A stretch of 64,000 nt of DNA from Laburnicola sp. R22_1 (Eukaryota > Ascomycota > Dothideomycetes > Pleosporales > Didymosphaeriaceae), in NCBI GenBank assembly GCA_014281115.1, contig JACONQ010000013.1:2581598-2645597 (forward strand), written 5' to 3'. Shown piece after piece: positions 36,821 to 47,700 of the stretch. The notes below the pieces were generated by a model that made no database searches, was not told the DNA's origin, and worked only from the letters and a program-made list of their open reading frames with translations. The first letter of the stretch is position 1; each line of letters starts with the position of its first letter. Made by a program: the position numbers and the translations under genes.

Positions 36821-37428
36821 TTATTCATCGTAGGTTGGCCTGTCGGTAGTGGCCTCGGTTTGTCGATTCTTGAGGAAATAAAGGATGATTGCGATGTCAT
36901 GCTTCATGTCGGTAATTTCTTCCACCGTCTTCCGCATGCTTTGCTTGGCGTCATGCTTCATATCGGTAATTTCTTCCACCGTCTTCCGCATGCTTTGCGT
37001 GGCCTCGACAAGTTCCTCATGGCCTGAGGTCGCGGGACTTGCCAGATGGTGGCGGGCGCGAAGTCTTTTTCGGGCAGCACTTCAGGGCGAGAGTTGGAAA
37101 AGCTCGCATGCGGGAAGAAGATCTGCTCGGCAGTGCTGCATCTTCGGAATCGCCAGAGTCGAAAGCGGCCTTCCTTTGCTGGAGAGGAGGGACACGCTTC
37201 CGGCTGTTCCTCAAGGATGGCCGCGCCTGGCCGCTGTCGTCTTCGGCTTGAGCTTGGAGTCGTAGCATGGTGTGTAGGTGCCGAGGAATGGGACGAGTGT
37301 GAGAGAGGGAATTCGCCGTGACATTCACCGCCTCCCCGACACCGGCGAATTCCCGGGACCACGTCGGCGGGAAAGGCACCTAGCGCATCCGACGAATCCG
37401 CCTCTTCAAGCTTTATAAGTTGAGCCAC
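36821..37428 (-). pseudogene. Unknown gene relic ending in a repeated coiled coil
   Basis: The reverse strand starts MAQLIKLEEADSSDALG at 37428, but coding sense moves to a second frame by about 37380 (FPPTWSREFAGVGEAVNVTA through LHTMLRLQAQAEDDSGQA to CCPKKTSRPPPSGKSRDLR) and to a third by about 37020 (GHEELVEATQSMRKTVEE to TDRPTYDE), with TAA at 36823-36821. The last part holds an 18-residue unit, SMRKTVEEITDMKHDAKQ, duplicated almost exactly as a 54-bp tandem repeat (36898-37005). It is predicted to form a coiled coil. Two frameshifts make it a likely pseudogene, unless introns or sequencing errors are responsible. Family not recognised. The ATG lies 72 bp upstream of, and divergent from, the secreted-peptide gene. 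Confidence 0.5.
36898..37005. repeat. Two-copy 54-bp tandem repeat
   Basis: Two adjacent 54-bp units (36898-36951, 36952-37005) differ by about two bases. The length is a multiple of three, so the reverse-strand coiled-coil frame is kept. Confidence 0.9.
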
Positions 37429-37499
37429 CTTAAGGTTAGGAAAACGAATTCCACATATCGTTCGGAAACCTGTCTTTACTTAATCCTGCTCCCTTGAAC

Positions 37500-37774
37500 A
37501 TGAAATTCTCAGCTCTTGCACTTATCTCTTTCCTTGCTGCCACTGCAGCTGCGATCCCTCATGACTCAGTGGGGGCCCGAAACGTCAATCCAGCTGATTC
37601 TGTCATTGAAACCCTGGAAAAAAGAGCTTGCAGCATACGTGGCTGTTGTCAATGTGAGGATGGCAGGGAACTAGCGTGTTGCGTAAGTTGATTAATGCCG
37701 TTTCCTACCTGTTGCTAAAATATGGAAAAATTTCGACTAATTCCTAATAGAATGGTTGCTCTGGTTGCGCTTAA
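37500..37774 (+). CDS. Small secreted cysteine-rich peptide precursor, two exons
   Basis: Exon 1 (37500-37682) starts MKFSALALISFLAATAAAIP, a strong signal peptide. A short pro-region follows and ends LEKR, a Kex2-type cleavage site. The unspliced frame stops after two codons, but the base after TGC is GTAAGT, a consensus donor; an intron of 68 bp (37683-37750) with CTAAT branch motif and TAG acceptor joins exon 2 (37751-37774, NGCSGCA then TAA). The 68-residue product would release a 26-residue peptide with eight cysteines, spaced C-x4-CC-x-C-x7-CC-x2-C-x2-C. No family recognised: disulfide-rich secreted peptide or metal-binding peptide are both possible. No RIP-type stop is present, and the frame, splice sites and cysteines are intact. 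Role as a host-interaction effector is only inference. Confidence 0.7.
37683..37750 (+). other. 68-bp spliceosomal intron in the cysteine-rich gene
   Basis: Donor GTAAGT, branch-like GACTAAT about 15 bp before the acceptor TAG, and a length typical of ascomycete introns. It is phase 0: it follows the complete codon TGC. Splicing adds two cysteines and moves the stop from the intron to 37772-37774. Confidence 0.7.
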
Positions 37775-38700
37775 GCGACAGGACATTGAGGACATTCAGG
37801 GGCAAGATCCCCCCCGGCACATAATCACAACCAACCCACCAACCAACCAACCAACCAACACCCTAAAATATTCCAAGATCTCAGTTTACTTCAACGTCCT
37901 GTAGACTGCGCCCTATTGGCGCCCCTTTTCTCATGGTGTCCTTGCGGCATGGCTAGCTATCAGTCGGGTGTTATGAGATAGCTTTTATTCATTCGCTCCA
38001 AGTAAAGTAGTCGCGAAATACACACTTGTTTGATCTTGCAAAATGTTAAATTTGTTCTTATAGCCGTGCCATTGCGCTTGCGCGAAAAGCATAGGACTAT
38101 GTTTTGATCCCATCGCTTTGCAGGTGCTGTGAGGCTGTGATGGGGGCTGGGGGCCCAATTTGGACTCTATTTCCATTCTTAGCTTGAGGGCAACGCTGCC
38201 ATGCTGCAACTCGCACCTCTTATTGCCTCCATGGTTAAACCTACCATTGTTAGGCGACTGTCCAGATTATGATGCGCCCGGCAGCTTGGGCTAAAGTGCT
38301 TTCCTGCTCCTGGCAATCCAAAACCCGTGCTTCCGGCATCGTCTTAAAACGTTGAAAACTACTGTTTTCCTATAACGAGCGAATCGTCTTTTAGGTATGT
38401 ATCCTCTGTTATAACTAAGTGCATTGCACCTACTATTGACAATTTCCCTCAAGCGTCTAGTCCCCTCATCCACTTCGCTGCCCCGTTTGTCCGCGTCGCT
38501 TGCCTTAAGCCTATATTATGAAAATCCACGTCTATTTGGCTATGATTGCATCTGTACCGCAAATCTCCTGTTTCCCATCTACCTTCGACGCCTCGCAACG
38601 GAGCCGTCTTGCTCTGAAATCTCTCCACCTCCTAATTGTTTCAAGTAAGCAAGGCTATTAGATGTCTCACTGCTCCTATAGGCTGCGCCTACCTAGTTTC
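37775..38700. other. GC-normal DNA downstream of the peptide gene, no gene supported
   Basis: Contains a (CCAA)n simple repeat at 37829-37859, of the same unit as the LINE tail. Small open frames on both strands (for example 38209-37985 reverse, 38424-38648 forward) have no recognisable feature. The change to AT-rich relic DNA begins near 38700-38800. Confidence 0.5.
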
Positions 38701-38799
38701 TCCCTATTCCGCTTGTACAAAAGTACTACTGTCGTATAGGTAAGTAGTGGATGTGGGTTCTTGGGTGAGTCTAGGGGCGATTATATAGCAGTGCTTAAT

Positions 38800-39501
38800 T
38801 AAGTATTTATACTATATACGCCGCGCTTTATAGTAGCGCTTACTATTAATTTTTTTAAACCTAATTAAAGTAAAAAACTTAATTAGTAAATAATATATTT
38901 TATTACTAAGTTATTAATATTACTAAGCTAATAGCGCCTAGTAATTCTTAATTATTCTAAATAAACTAGTATAATGCCTTAATAACTACGCGAAGATATT
39001 AATACATAGAAAGCTAAATTTTAACTTACTTTTTAAGCTATTAAGAAACACAAAATTAAATTAGTATAAGAGGCTACCCTAGCCTATAATAGTTTCTAAA
39101 CTATGCTAATTAACTAATATTCTAAAAAGTTCTTTTAGTATAATTACTAATCTAACTATAAGAATTCATTTTATATTTATGAAGAAGTAGGGTTAGCTTA
39201 CTAGATACCCTTTTTAACCTTTTTTTTAGTTTAAGTTAAAGTAAATTAAGATAGAAGATTATTATATACTACTATATATAGTACCTAATTCTAATTAAAG
39301 ACTAACCTTAAATATCTTAATAACGTAATAATAGTTTAAACTTACTCGTACCCCCTAATACCTATAAGCTTCTAGTCCTAATATAAGGTTTACTTATACT
39401 ATATATAGTACACCTAGCTTATTACTACTACTATTATTAGTTTTTTACGCTTGTGTACTAAATAAGCTAACTTAATAATAATAATAGTTAGAAGTATCTT
39501 A
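38800..39501 (+). pseudogene. AT-rich relic with a possible pogo-type helix-turn-helix
   Basis: From about 38990 the forward strand reads, with TAG/TAA as glutamine, as INTQKAKFQLTFQAIKKHKI, then VQEATLAYNSFQTMLINQYS. This resembles the N-terminal psq-type helix-turn-helix of Fot1-like transposases (ATLAYN for the A-R-Y-x-V-P type motif). It is the sequence into which the outermost pogo (39504) inserted; the other half should resume at 52176, where I cannot recognise it. Weak call. Confidence 0.3.
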
Positions 39502-42381
39502 TAACCTAGATTATAAGCGAGTTGCCCTTATAAGCGAGTTGCCCACCTTATTAACTTTCTATAACGCGTCACCTACAAACTACAATGGCTTAACTAACTT
39601 CTACTTAATTGCCCTACAATAAAGCAGATATCTACCTTGCTATCCTAGCTATTAATTAGAACTAAATTTAGACTATACAAGAGGCTGTACGGGCTTATAA
39701 TGTCCCCTAATTAACGCTGCGCGACTAACGCGCTGGGAAGCCTGCGCGACGCGATTGCCAGCCCAACTTAAGAAAGCTTACTAAGCTAGAAGAGGAGGTG
39801 ATTATTGAGTATATACTTGATCTAGATTCGCGAGGGTTTGCGCCTACTCTAGAAGCTGTGCGGAATATGGCGGATAAGTTGCTCGCTAAGCGCGGCAGTG
39901 GCCAGGTTGGTTAACAGTGGTCTAGAAACTTTGTTAAGCGAATAGACAGCCTTACTACGCGGTTTAATCGACCGTACAACCACTAGAGAGCGCTCTGCGA
40001 GGATCTAGAAGCTATACAACGCTAGTTTAACCTTATAGTGTGTACAAAGGCCACCTACGGTATTTATAACAAGGACACCTTTAACTTTAATAAGACTAGC
40101 TTTCTAATAGGCAAGATATCCTCCTAGCTAGTTGTTATAGGATTAGAGAGACGTAGCTAGCTAAAAGTAATCTAGCCAGGCAATCGCGAATAGGTCATAG
40201 TAATCTATAGAATTAACGCTGCTAGGTGGGCAATCCTATCCTTTATTATTTTTGCTGGCTAGTATCATCTCTCTGTCTAGTATAAGGGCGAGGATATACT
40301 AGGCGACTAGACTATTAGGCTTAGCAATAATAGTTAAACTACTAATAAGCTTAGTATTGCCTAGCTACAGCACTTTATTAAGTATATAGTAGCGCGTAGG
40401 GTAGGCGCGCGCTAGCTACTTATACTTAATAGCTATAAGAGCTACAAGTTGCTTAAATTCTAAGAAATCTGCAAGGATAATAATATCTATACTCTCTATA
40501 TGCCGCCATATTTGTTGCACCTCCTATAGCCGCTAGACATTAAGCTCGGCTATATAGTTATTAATTACATAGGGTTCCTAATCACCCTACCAAAACGCGC
40601 ACCCTAAACAAAACACACGATATCTCTTAACAACGCTCACTAAAATAGACGCCCGTGAGCTAGCTATACAATTAGCTATTAGCGATTTTAACATAGGTCT
40701 TTATTCTAGCCAACGCGCAGCTGCAAAGGTGTATAATATCCCTTAATCTACGCTATTAACGCGACTCTGTGGCGCAACAACAAGCGCGCTCAGCCATTAA
40801 CACTAGCAGCGATTAACTTCTCTACAAGAGGATTTCCTTATTAAATAAATCCTTAAAGAAGACGCACGCGGCTATCCTCCTTCACACGCTCGCGCGCAAG
40901 AGATGGCGAATTAAATTCTGCGCATAAACGACAACAATCAGCCTATTGGCAAGCTCTGGCTCTTACACTTTATTAAGCGCCAGCCACGCGTCGCCTTAGT
41001 AGTAGGCCGGAAGCTTAACGCCCAGAGAGCTAAGGCAGCTACGCTAGAACAGCTCCGCGCGTTCCTAGAGCTCTATAAGCAGACTTAACAGCAACTTAAT
41101 ATATAGACAGAGAATATATATAATATAGATAAGACTAGCATTACGCTAGGTATATGTACTAACACTAGAGTCCTTGCTAGGACATTAAAGAAGAAGGCTT
41201 ACGTTAAGTCGCTAGAGAATTGCGAGTGGGTCTTAATAATTAAGTGCGTATCGGCAACAGGGCGGAAGCTGCGCTGCGTAGTTATCTTTAAGGGCCAGAG
41301 CCTACAGACTACCTAGTTCCTAGCTAAATTAATACCTAACTAGCTCTATACAACCTTTAAGAATACATAGACGTTAAATGCGATAGGTGTTAAGTGGCTA
41401 CAGCGCATATTTATCCCTAAGATAGCGCTAGCTAACAGCCAGTACCGCCTGCTTATTCTTAACAGCCATAGCAGCCATATTAATATTAAGTTCCTCTGGC
41501 TCTGTAAACAGCATCGAATTAAGCTCCTATACCTACCTGCGTACTTCTCTTACATCCTACAGCCTCTAGATCTCGCTCCTTTCTTAGTAATTAAGTCTAG
41601 TTACCAACGCCAGATCTAGGAGCTCGCATCGCTTGACAACGCCGCGCCTATTAAGGAGCGCTTTATTGCCTGCTACTATTAAGCTAGAGAGGAAGGCTTT
41701 ATAGAGTATATAATTCGAGCTGGTTAGTAGGCTGCTAGTATCTGCCTATTTAATATTAATTACGTGCTTAGCTTGTTGCAGGTCTCTTAGAGGCCTACAA
41801 CGCCTACGCCTTAGCAGCAACCTTAGCAGTAGCCTTAGAGCTTCCTCTCTACCCCTCAAGGCCCTCAGAATCTCTACTTGGCGCAGCGCGACGTCTAGAG
41901 CCTTAAAAACCTAGGTTGTAGGACCTGGCTCCTCCTATAAAAAGCAGGTAAGGCGCTAGCAGCTGCGAATGCTAGAGCTGCAGGGCTAGAATTAGAGAAA
42001 AGACGCCTTGAGTATTATCTACAGACTACTAGCTCTCACCGGCCACGAAAGCGCGTTTAGATAGACCCAAATTAACGCTTTGCAGAGGTAGAGACTATTA
42101 AGCCAGGGGTCCTAGTTTTCGACACCCTCGTGTTTCGAACAGCCCCACAACCGCGCCTCCTCATTATGCACTACAACCGAATATAAGTTCTTAAAAATTC
42201 AATTCTTTATTAATTTCAATTCATCTTTTTGCATTATTTTTTCTATCTTCTAATGGCTAGATATACAGAGGGCGACGTCTAAAATGCACTTGCAGACCTC
42301 GAATCTGGGGTCGCTTTAGCCACTACTGCTGCTTAGTATAGGATACCACAGAACACTCTTTGCGGCCGCTTTAATAGTGCC

Positions 42382-42576
42382 TGTTATGGAACCAGGTCGG
42401 AGTTACCTTACGCCGACTACCGAGGTTTCCCCGGCGCTAGTCCCGATTAGGTACTAGCGCGTTCTTAGCGCGCCTCGCGCGCCTTATGAGCTTAGCCAGC
42501 ACCTTTGGCTGGCACCCATACGTAGATTCTGTCAATATCAACTTTTTCGATTATCAGTCACCTGAGCTCCCTAACA
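42382..42576 (+). repeat. Chromovirus 5' LTR
   Basis: 195 bp starting TGTTATGG and ending CCTAACA, one base different from the 3' LTR. It contains a hairpin, GCCAGC-ACCTTTG-GCTGGC (42496-42514), just upstream of ATACGTAGATT (42518-42528), which I take as the likely transcript start (R). Confidence 0.95.
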
Positions 42577-42588
42577 CAATCTACGTAT
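42518..42588 (+). promoter_or_regulatory. Self-priming pair: R start and primer-binding site
   Basis: ATACGTAGATT inside the 5' LTR (42518-42528) is the exact reverse complement of AATCTACGTAT (42578-42588), which starts two bases after the LTR, where a primer-binding site belongs. In Tf1 the first 11 nt of the mRNA pair with the primer-binding site and are cleaved to prime reverse transcription; length, position and exact complementarity fit this. The tRNA-type TGG start is absent. Inference: transcription starts at about 42518. Confidence 0.75.
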
Positions 42589-42697
42589 CAACCTTCGGAG
42601 TCCCCTCAGCGCAGGAGACTAGGCAAGCCAGCGAGCCTGCGGAGATTGGTGCGTGAGACCCACCTTACTTATTTGATCGACATACAGATCCGGAACA

Positions 42698-44766
42698 ATG
42701 GCACAGCTTAGCGGGGAAGATTCTAGCCGCAAGGATGCCAGCAAGCCTAAGGCCGCGGGAGCCTCCGCGACTCAGGACCCTAGTCAGCAGCAAGCGTCCA
42801 TATCGACCGTCGCGAATGACGGCACTCGACCCACGCGCGATCACTTGTTTGATAGTGATAATGAGGAGGACGATGGCGACCTCAACAACGCTCCCCGCAC
42901 AGCACCAGCGAAGTCTGTGCGCGGACCTTTTGGATCCTCAGCAGTGGATCTCTCGGTGGCCGCTACACCTCGCGCACGCCGATGAGCTCACTACTGAACC
43001 CAACGAAGGTATCCTTCGCTTCGGGCGGCCTGCCTCGCAGCAGCGACAAGTCGAAGCTGGCCTCTGTAGAGGAAGGTCATGAGTCAGAAGAAGCGGAGGA
43101 ACAAGATGACCAGCAACCCCGCCCTCGCGTGCGGGAGTCGCAGGAATGGACCATGGCAGGCGACAAGTACAACTTCGCCACTGCCCGCCGCATCTCACAG
43201 GCGCACTACGAGAAGGTCATGGATGACGTCATGTGGGTGGTCATGGACGAGGAAGGTGAGGACACCATTGAAGAGGTACTTGTCCTGTTCCACGACACCC
43301 ACGGCGACGGGGTACCTCGCGAGGACACCCTCATTTGCAAGGTCGCTACAATCGAGGACCTCGCCACCGAGGTCCCACTTCATTCACAGGAATGGTTCAA
43401 CGCCATCGTCAAGTACCTACAGCGAGACCTGTCATCACAATCGGACCTAGCGACAGCGGCGGAACAATTGAGTCTGTCCGAAGCTGCGCTCAAGGAGTCA
43501 CAACAATCGCTCAAGACAGAAAGCCAGGCTGTCCGCAAACTCAGCCACAAGTTACAAGACAAGGATGCCCAGTTAGACAAGGCTGGAGCTACGGTCGCGC
43601 GCCTCCGTAAGGACCGTGACACCGCGCGCCAACAACGCGATGAGGCCACCCAGCGCGCCGACACCGCTGAAGCCCTCAACTGGGAGCTCCTTGCGCAAGT
43701 AGGTCAAAAGGACCGGCGCAAGAAGAAGACAAAGCCCCGCAAGCAGCGGGCCACCGACCTTGACACCTCCGACGACGGAGGTAATGATAGCAGCGACAGC
43801 AGCAGTTCTGACGGTGAAGGTGAACGCGACCCTCGACGCGCCCGCCGGGGCACTCCCGCCTCCGCGGTCAGCAAGGCTAGTACTACGACGCGTCGCTCCG
43901 ACCCTCGATACCCCAACATTAAGACGTTCAGCGGTGAAGACACAGAGGATCTGGAGAAATGGATCGCGTCGGCGGAAACCAAGTTCGATCGCTCCTTCGA
44001 CCAGTTCACCGACGAATGGACGAAGATCGAATATCTCCGCGAGCACACGGACAAGACGGCTTATCAAGCCATCAAGAATCGGTCGCTGCCGAACTCGGAC
44101 AACAAGTACGAGACGTGCCAGCAGTTGTACGACGACTTGGAGGAGTCGTTCGGTATCATTGACAAACAAGGCAACGCCATGTCCGAGCTGGCGAACGGCA
44201 CGGTCAAACAAGGTGATAAGGAGACTTTGGGTCAGTGGTTGAGCCGATTCAATGACGTCGCGTTCCGCGCCAAACTGGATCCGACGTCCAAGAAGTTCCA
44301 AGCTCTGATGAACCTCAATTCGCGGTTCCGAGGCCCCGCTTCCCGCGGCGCCCAAGGCAATAAGAATTGGGCTGACTTTATAAATCGTCTTCGAGTGGTT
44401 GAGACAAGCATAGCCGCCGCCTTCAGTAGTGGAGGTGGAGACAATAAGGCCACTAGCAAAGACAAAGACAAGGACAGCCGGAAGAACTCCAACAACCGCT
44501 CTCATAGCAACAGCGGTGGCGGAGGAGCCAACGTCGACAAGAAACATGGCAAAGACGAGTACTGGCGAGCCGCCGACGAATTCCGTTTCATCGTCAAGAA
44601 GGGATAGTGCGCCCGCTGTCTGAAGCCAGGACACAACCCCAAGGACGCGAATGCTCCTTGCAAGGGTCAGACGAAGTCACCTTTCCGCCGCGAGCTCCTC
44701 AATGCCGCGGACCTTATCGATCTTAAACTCGCGAACCCAACTAACGCGGGCTCGGGAAAAGAGTAG
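42698..44766 (+). pseudogene. Chromovirus gag, in two overlapping frames
   Basis: The first frame starts at ATG 42698 (MAQLSGEDSSRKDASKPK, acidic and disordered, 95 codons) and ends TGA at 42983-42985. The second starts at ATG 42982, overlapping as ATGA, and continues for 541 codons. It has a coiled coil (about 43440-43700), an acidic serine run (about 43770-43830) and a retrotransposon gag domain (DPRYPNIKTFSGEDTEDLEK at 43900 to ADFINRLRVVETS at 44415). TAG at 44605 (likely former CAG) precedes a zinc knuckle (CARCLKPGH...DANAPC). TAG at 44764 may be a lesion or the natural end. Whether the first overlap is natural reinitiation/frameshifting or a one-base deletion cannot be told. Confidence 0.85.
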
Positions 44767-44769
44767 TTC

Positions 44770-47700
44770 CTGCGGACAGTCGCCTTCAGGAACCCTTACC
44801 AGCGCATAAGGAGGTTGCCGCCACCCTCAAGAGGTGCCGCTCCGACGCGCCGGTGAGTCGACCGAGCGTACAGTTGTCGCTCGCGTCATTGAGTGAGTTA
44901 TATAAGAACACTCACGGACTAGAAGAGATGGTCGCGTCCGCCGCGGTCGACGCGACGGACCGTCCACCAGAACCCGAGCCTCCAGATCAACTGCTACATA
45001 GCTTACAAATGAAGGTGAGATGTGACGTCATCCTGCCCTGGAAGGCTCCCATCAAAGCCACGCTACTCCCCAACAGCGGATGTACCGGGCAAGTAGTGAG
45101 CGCAGCCTTTGCGCGACAGCACAAACTAATAACGGTCCCCACTAAGAGCCCTGTGTTGCTCAAGTTAGCGGATGGAAAGATTGTCGGCTCTATAAGCGAC
45201 ATAGCCAAGGTGAGGATCGACATTAGAGGCCACAGCAGCGAGGACTAGTTCTGGGTCACAGACATCATTGGTTTCGATCTCATCGTCGGTCAACCGTAGC
45301 TCAAGACCCACGACCCCACCATAAAGTGGTCAGAACGATCTATGACGTTTAAGTCCAATTACTGCCACCACAACTGTTTGCACAGTAACCTATTAGTTAA
45401 GGTCACTTGCGATTGTTACGGCAAGAGTCACGCTGAGACAACCCGACCTACGGTAAAGATGAAGAACGACGTAGAGATCGCGCTAATCTCCGCCAAAGCG
45501 GCAATGGCGTTCGCGCGACGTGACCCCAACTCCATCGCCTGGATCCGTCCCGAGGATTGGGACAAATACAAAGAGCACTCTGAGGAGTCAGACGAACACC
45601 TAGCGGCGATGGCCTTCTTTGCGGACGTCGCTGCCGCCTCGCATGAGGACTTTAAGAAGTTTCACAACAAACTAGGCAAGGCACCGCCCTTAGTAGAGGA
45701 GTTGAAGAAATTGATCCTAAAGGCCTACCACTTGATCATTGACCTATGGGATCCCAAGTCAGCTAAGGACATGCCTCCGCCCTGTGGGGGCTTGGATCAC
45801 GAGATACCGCTTAAAGAAGGCGCAGAGCCGACGTTCCAGCGCGCTTTTGGGTTATCTTAAGAGGAAATGGAAGCTGTTAAAGCTTACATACAAGAGGAGC
45901 TTCGCAAGGGTTACATTCAAGAAAGCAATTCACCCTACGCTGCTCCGCTGCTAGTGGTGAGGAAGCCTGGAGGAGGTTTGCGGATCTGCATCGATTACCG
46001 CAAACTTAATAAGATCACGATTAAGAATCGCAATGCGCCGCCCAAAATCAAAGAGACTTTGGCACGACTTAACAAGGTAAGGATCTTCTCGAAATTTGAC
46101 GTCATCGCTGCGTTCAACAAGATCCTTGTTAAGGAGGGCGATCGACATAAAACGGCGTTCCTGACACGCTTTGGATTGTTCGAATACGTTGTCATGCCCT
46201 TTGGGTTATGTAATGCACCGGGTACCTTTCAACGGTACATCAATCACGTCCTCAGAGAATATTTGGACGACTATTGCTCAGCTTACTTGGACGACGTCCT
46301 CGTGTATAGCGAAAATGAAGAGGACTATGAGAGGCATTGCTTCACAGTCCTCAACGCACTTAAAGATGCTGGTCTATTCTTAGACGTTCATAAGTGCGAG
46401 TTCTCAGTCAAGAAGGTTAAGTACCTAGGAATGATCCTATCGACGGAAGGACTAGCAATAGATCCGGAAAAAATCGACACTATATTGGAGTGGATTGATC
46501 CCCAGACTGTGAAGGACATATAAGCCTTTATTGGATTCGCCAACTTCTATCGGCGATTCATACACTATTTCTTAATGCTGGCCCGCCTATTAATTGAGCT
46601 GACAAAGGGGGCGGTAGGCAAAATCAACCTCACTGAAACCGCTAAAACAGCTTTTGAAGCCCTTAAGAGAGCCTTTGTCGACGCGCCAATACTTGCGCAT
46701 TTTGACCCAGAGTTACGCTCAATTATTAAGACAGACGCATCTGACTAGGTTGTCGCTAGCATACTGTCGCAGTATCAACCCAACAGTATGTTGCGGCCTG
46801 TCGCCTTCTTCTTAATAAAGATGAAGCCCGCGGAGATTAACTATCCTATCTACAACAAGGAGTTAATGGCGATCATTCGCGCCTTTAAAGAATGGAGACC
46901 TGAATTAGCTAGTACCGCAGACCCCGTGGAGATCTTTTCTGATCACAAAGCCTTAGAGTACTTTATAACAACAAAGCAACTCAACCGCAGACAAGCTCAT
47001 TAGGCTAAGTTCTTAGCAGAATTCAACTTTGTTATCAAGTACCAGCCTGGCAGACAAGGGACCAAGCCCGACGCCATCACCCAACAACCAGGTGACATAC
47101 CAGAGGGTGTGGACGATGATCGCATTCAGCACCAACAACAAACTATCTTGTTAGAGGAAGTCGTCGAGGCCTATCCAGGTCATAACGGCGGATCGCAGCA
47201 CGCCATATACCTGGCCCAGATCCTCACAGAATCCCTAGTAATGGAGGTCGCGGACCTCGCTCATATAATGTATGCGCTCAGCGAGGAGGTCTTCGCGTCT
47301 GATGGTCAGGACAAAGCCTCCGCTCAAGATGGTCTTAACGCTGGCGTGGACGTTATACAGCAAGTACGCGACGCCACCGCAATAGATAAAGTCATGCAGA
47401 GGATAGTTAAAGCCAAGGTAGACAGTGCTCGTCAGTTGCCATACGACATGTACCACGAGAAAGGTATCCACCTGGAACTCCAAGACGTCAAAATTGATGA
47501 CGGCTTTGTGTACGTACGCGACAAATTGTTCGTCCCTTTCAATGACGAACTTCGTACGTCTATTGTCAAGCTTCATCATGACACTATGCCTGGAGGACAC
47601 AGCGGCAAGCACGAGACATTTCACAAGCTATCACACCATTACTACTGGCCCAACAGTACGGACACCGTTGCCAGATATGTAAAGAACTGCTTGACCTGCT

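Noticed and set aside
37722..37904. 60-codon frame overlapping the intron and 3' side of the secreted-peptide gene
   Set aside because: It starts inside the predicted intron and runs through the (CCAA)n simple repeat; it is explained by the two-exon model.
43573..44634. 353-codon reverse-strand frame opposite gag
   Set aside because: It lies antisense to the gag domain, whose homology is clear; the frame is a by-product of gag codon use in GC-rich sequence.
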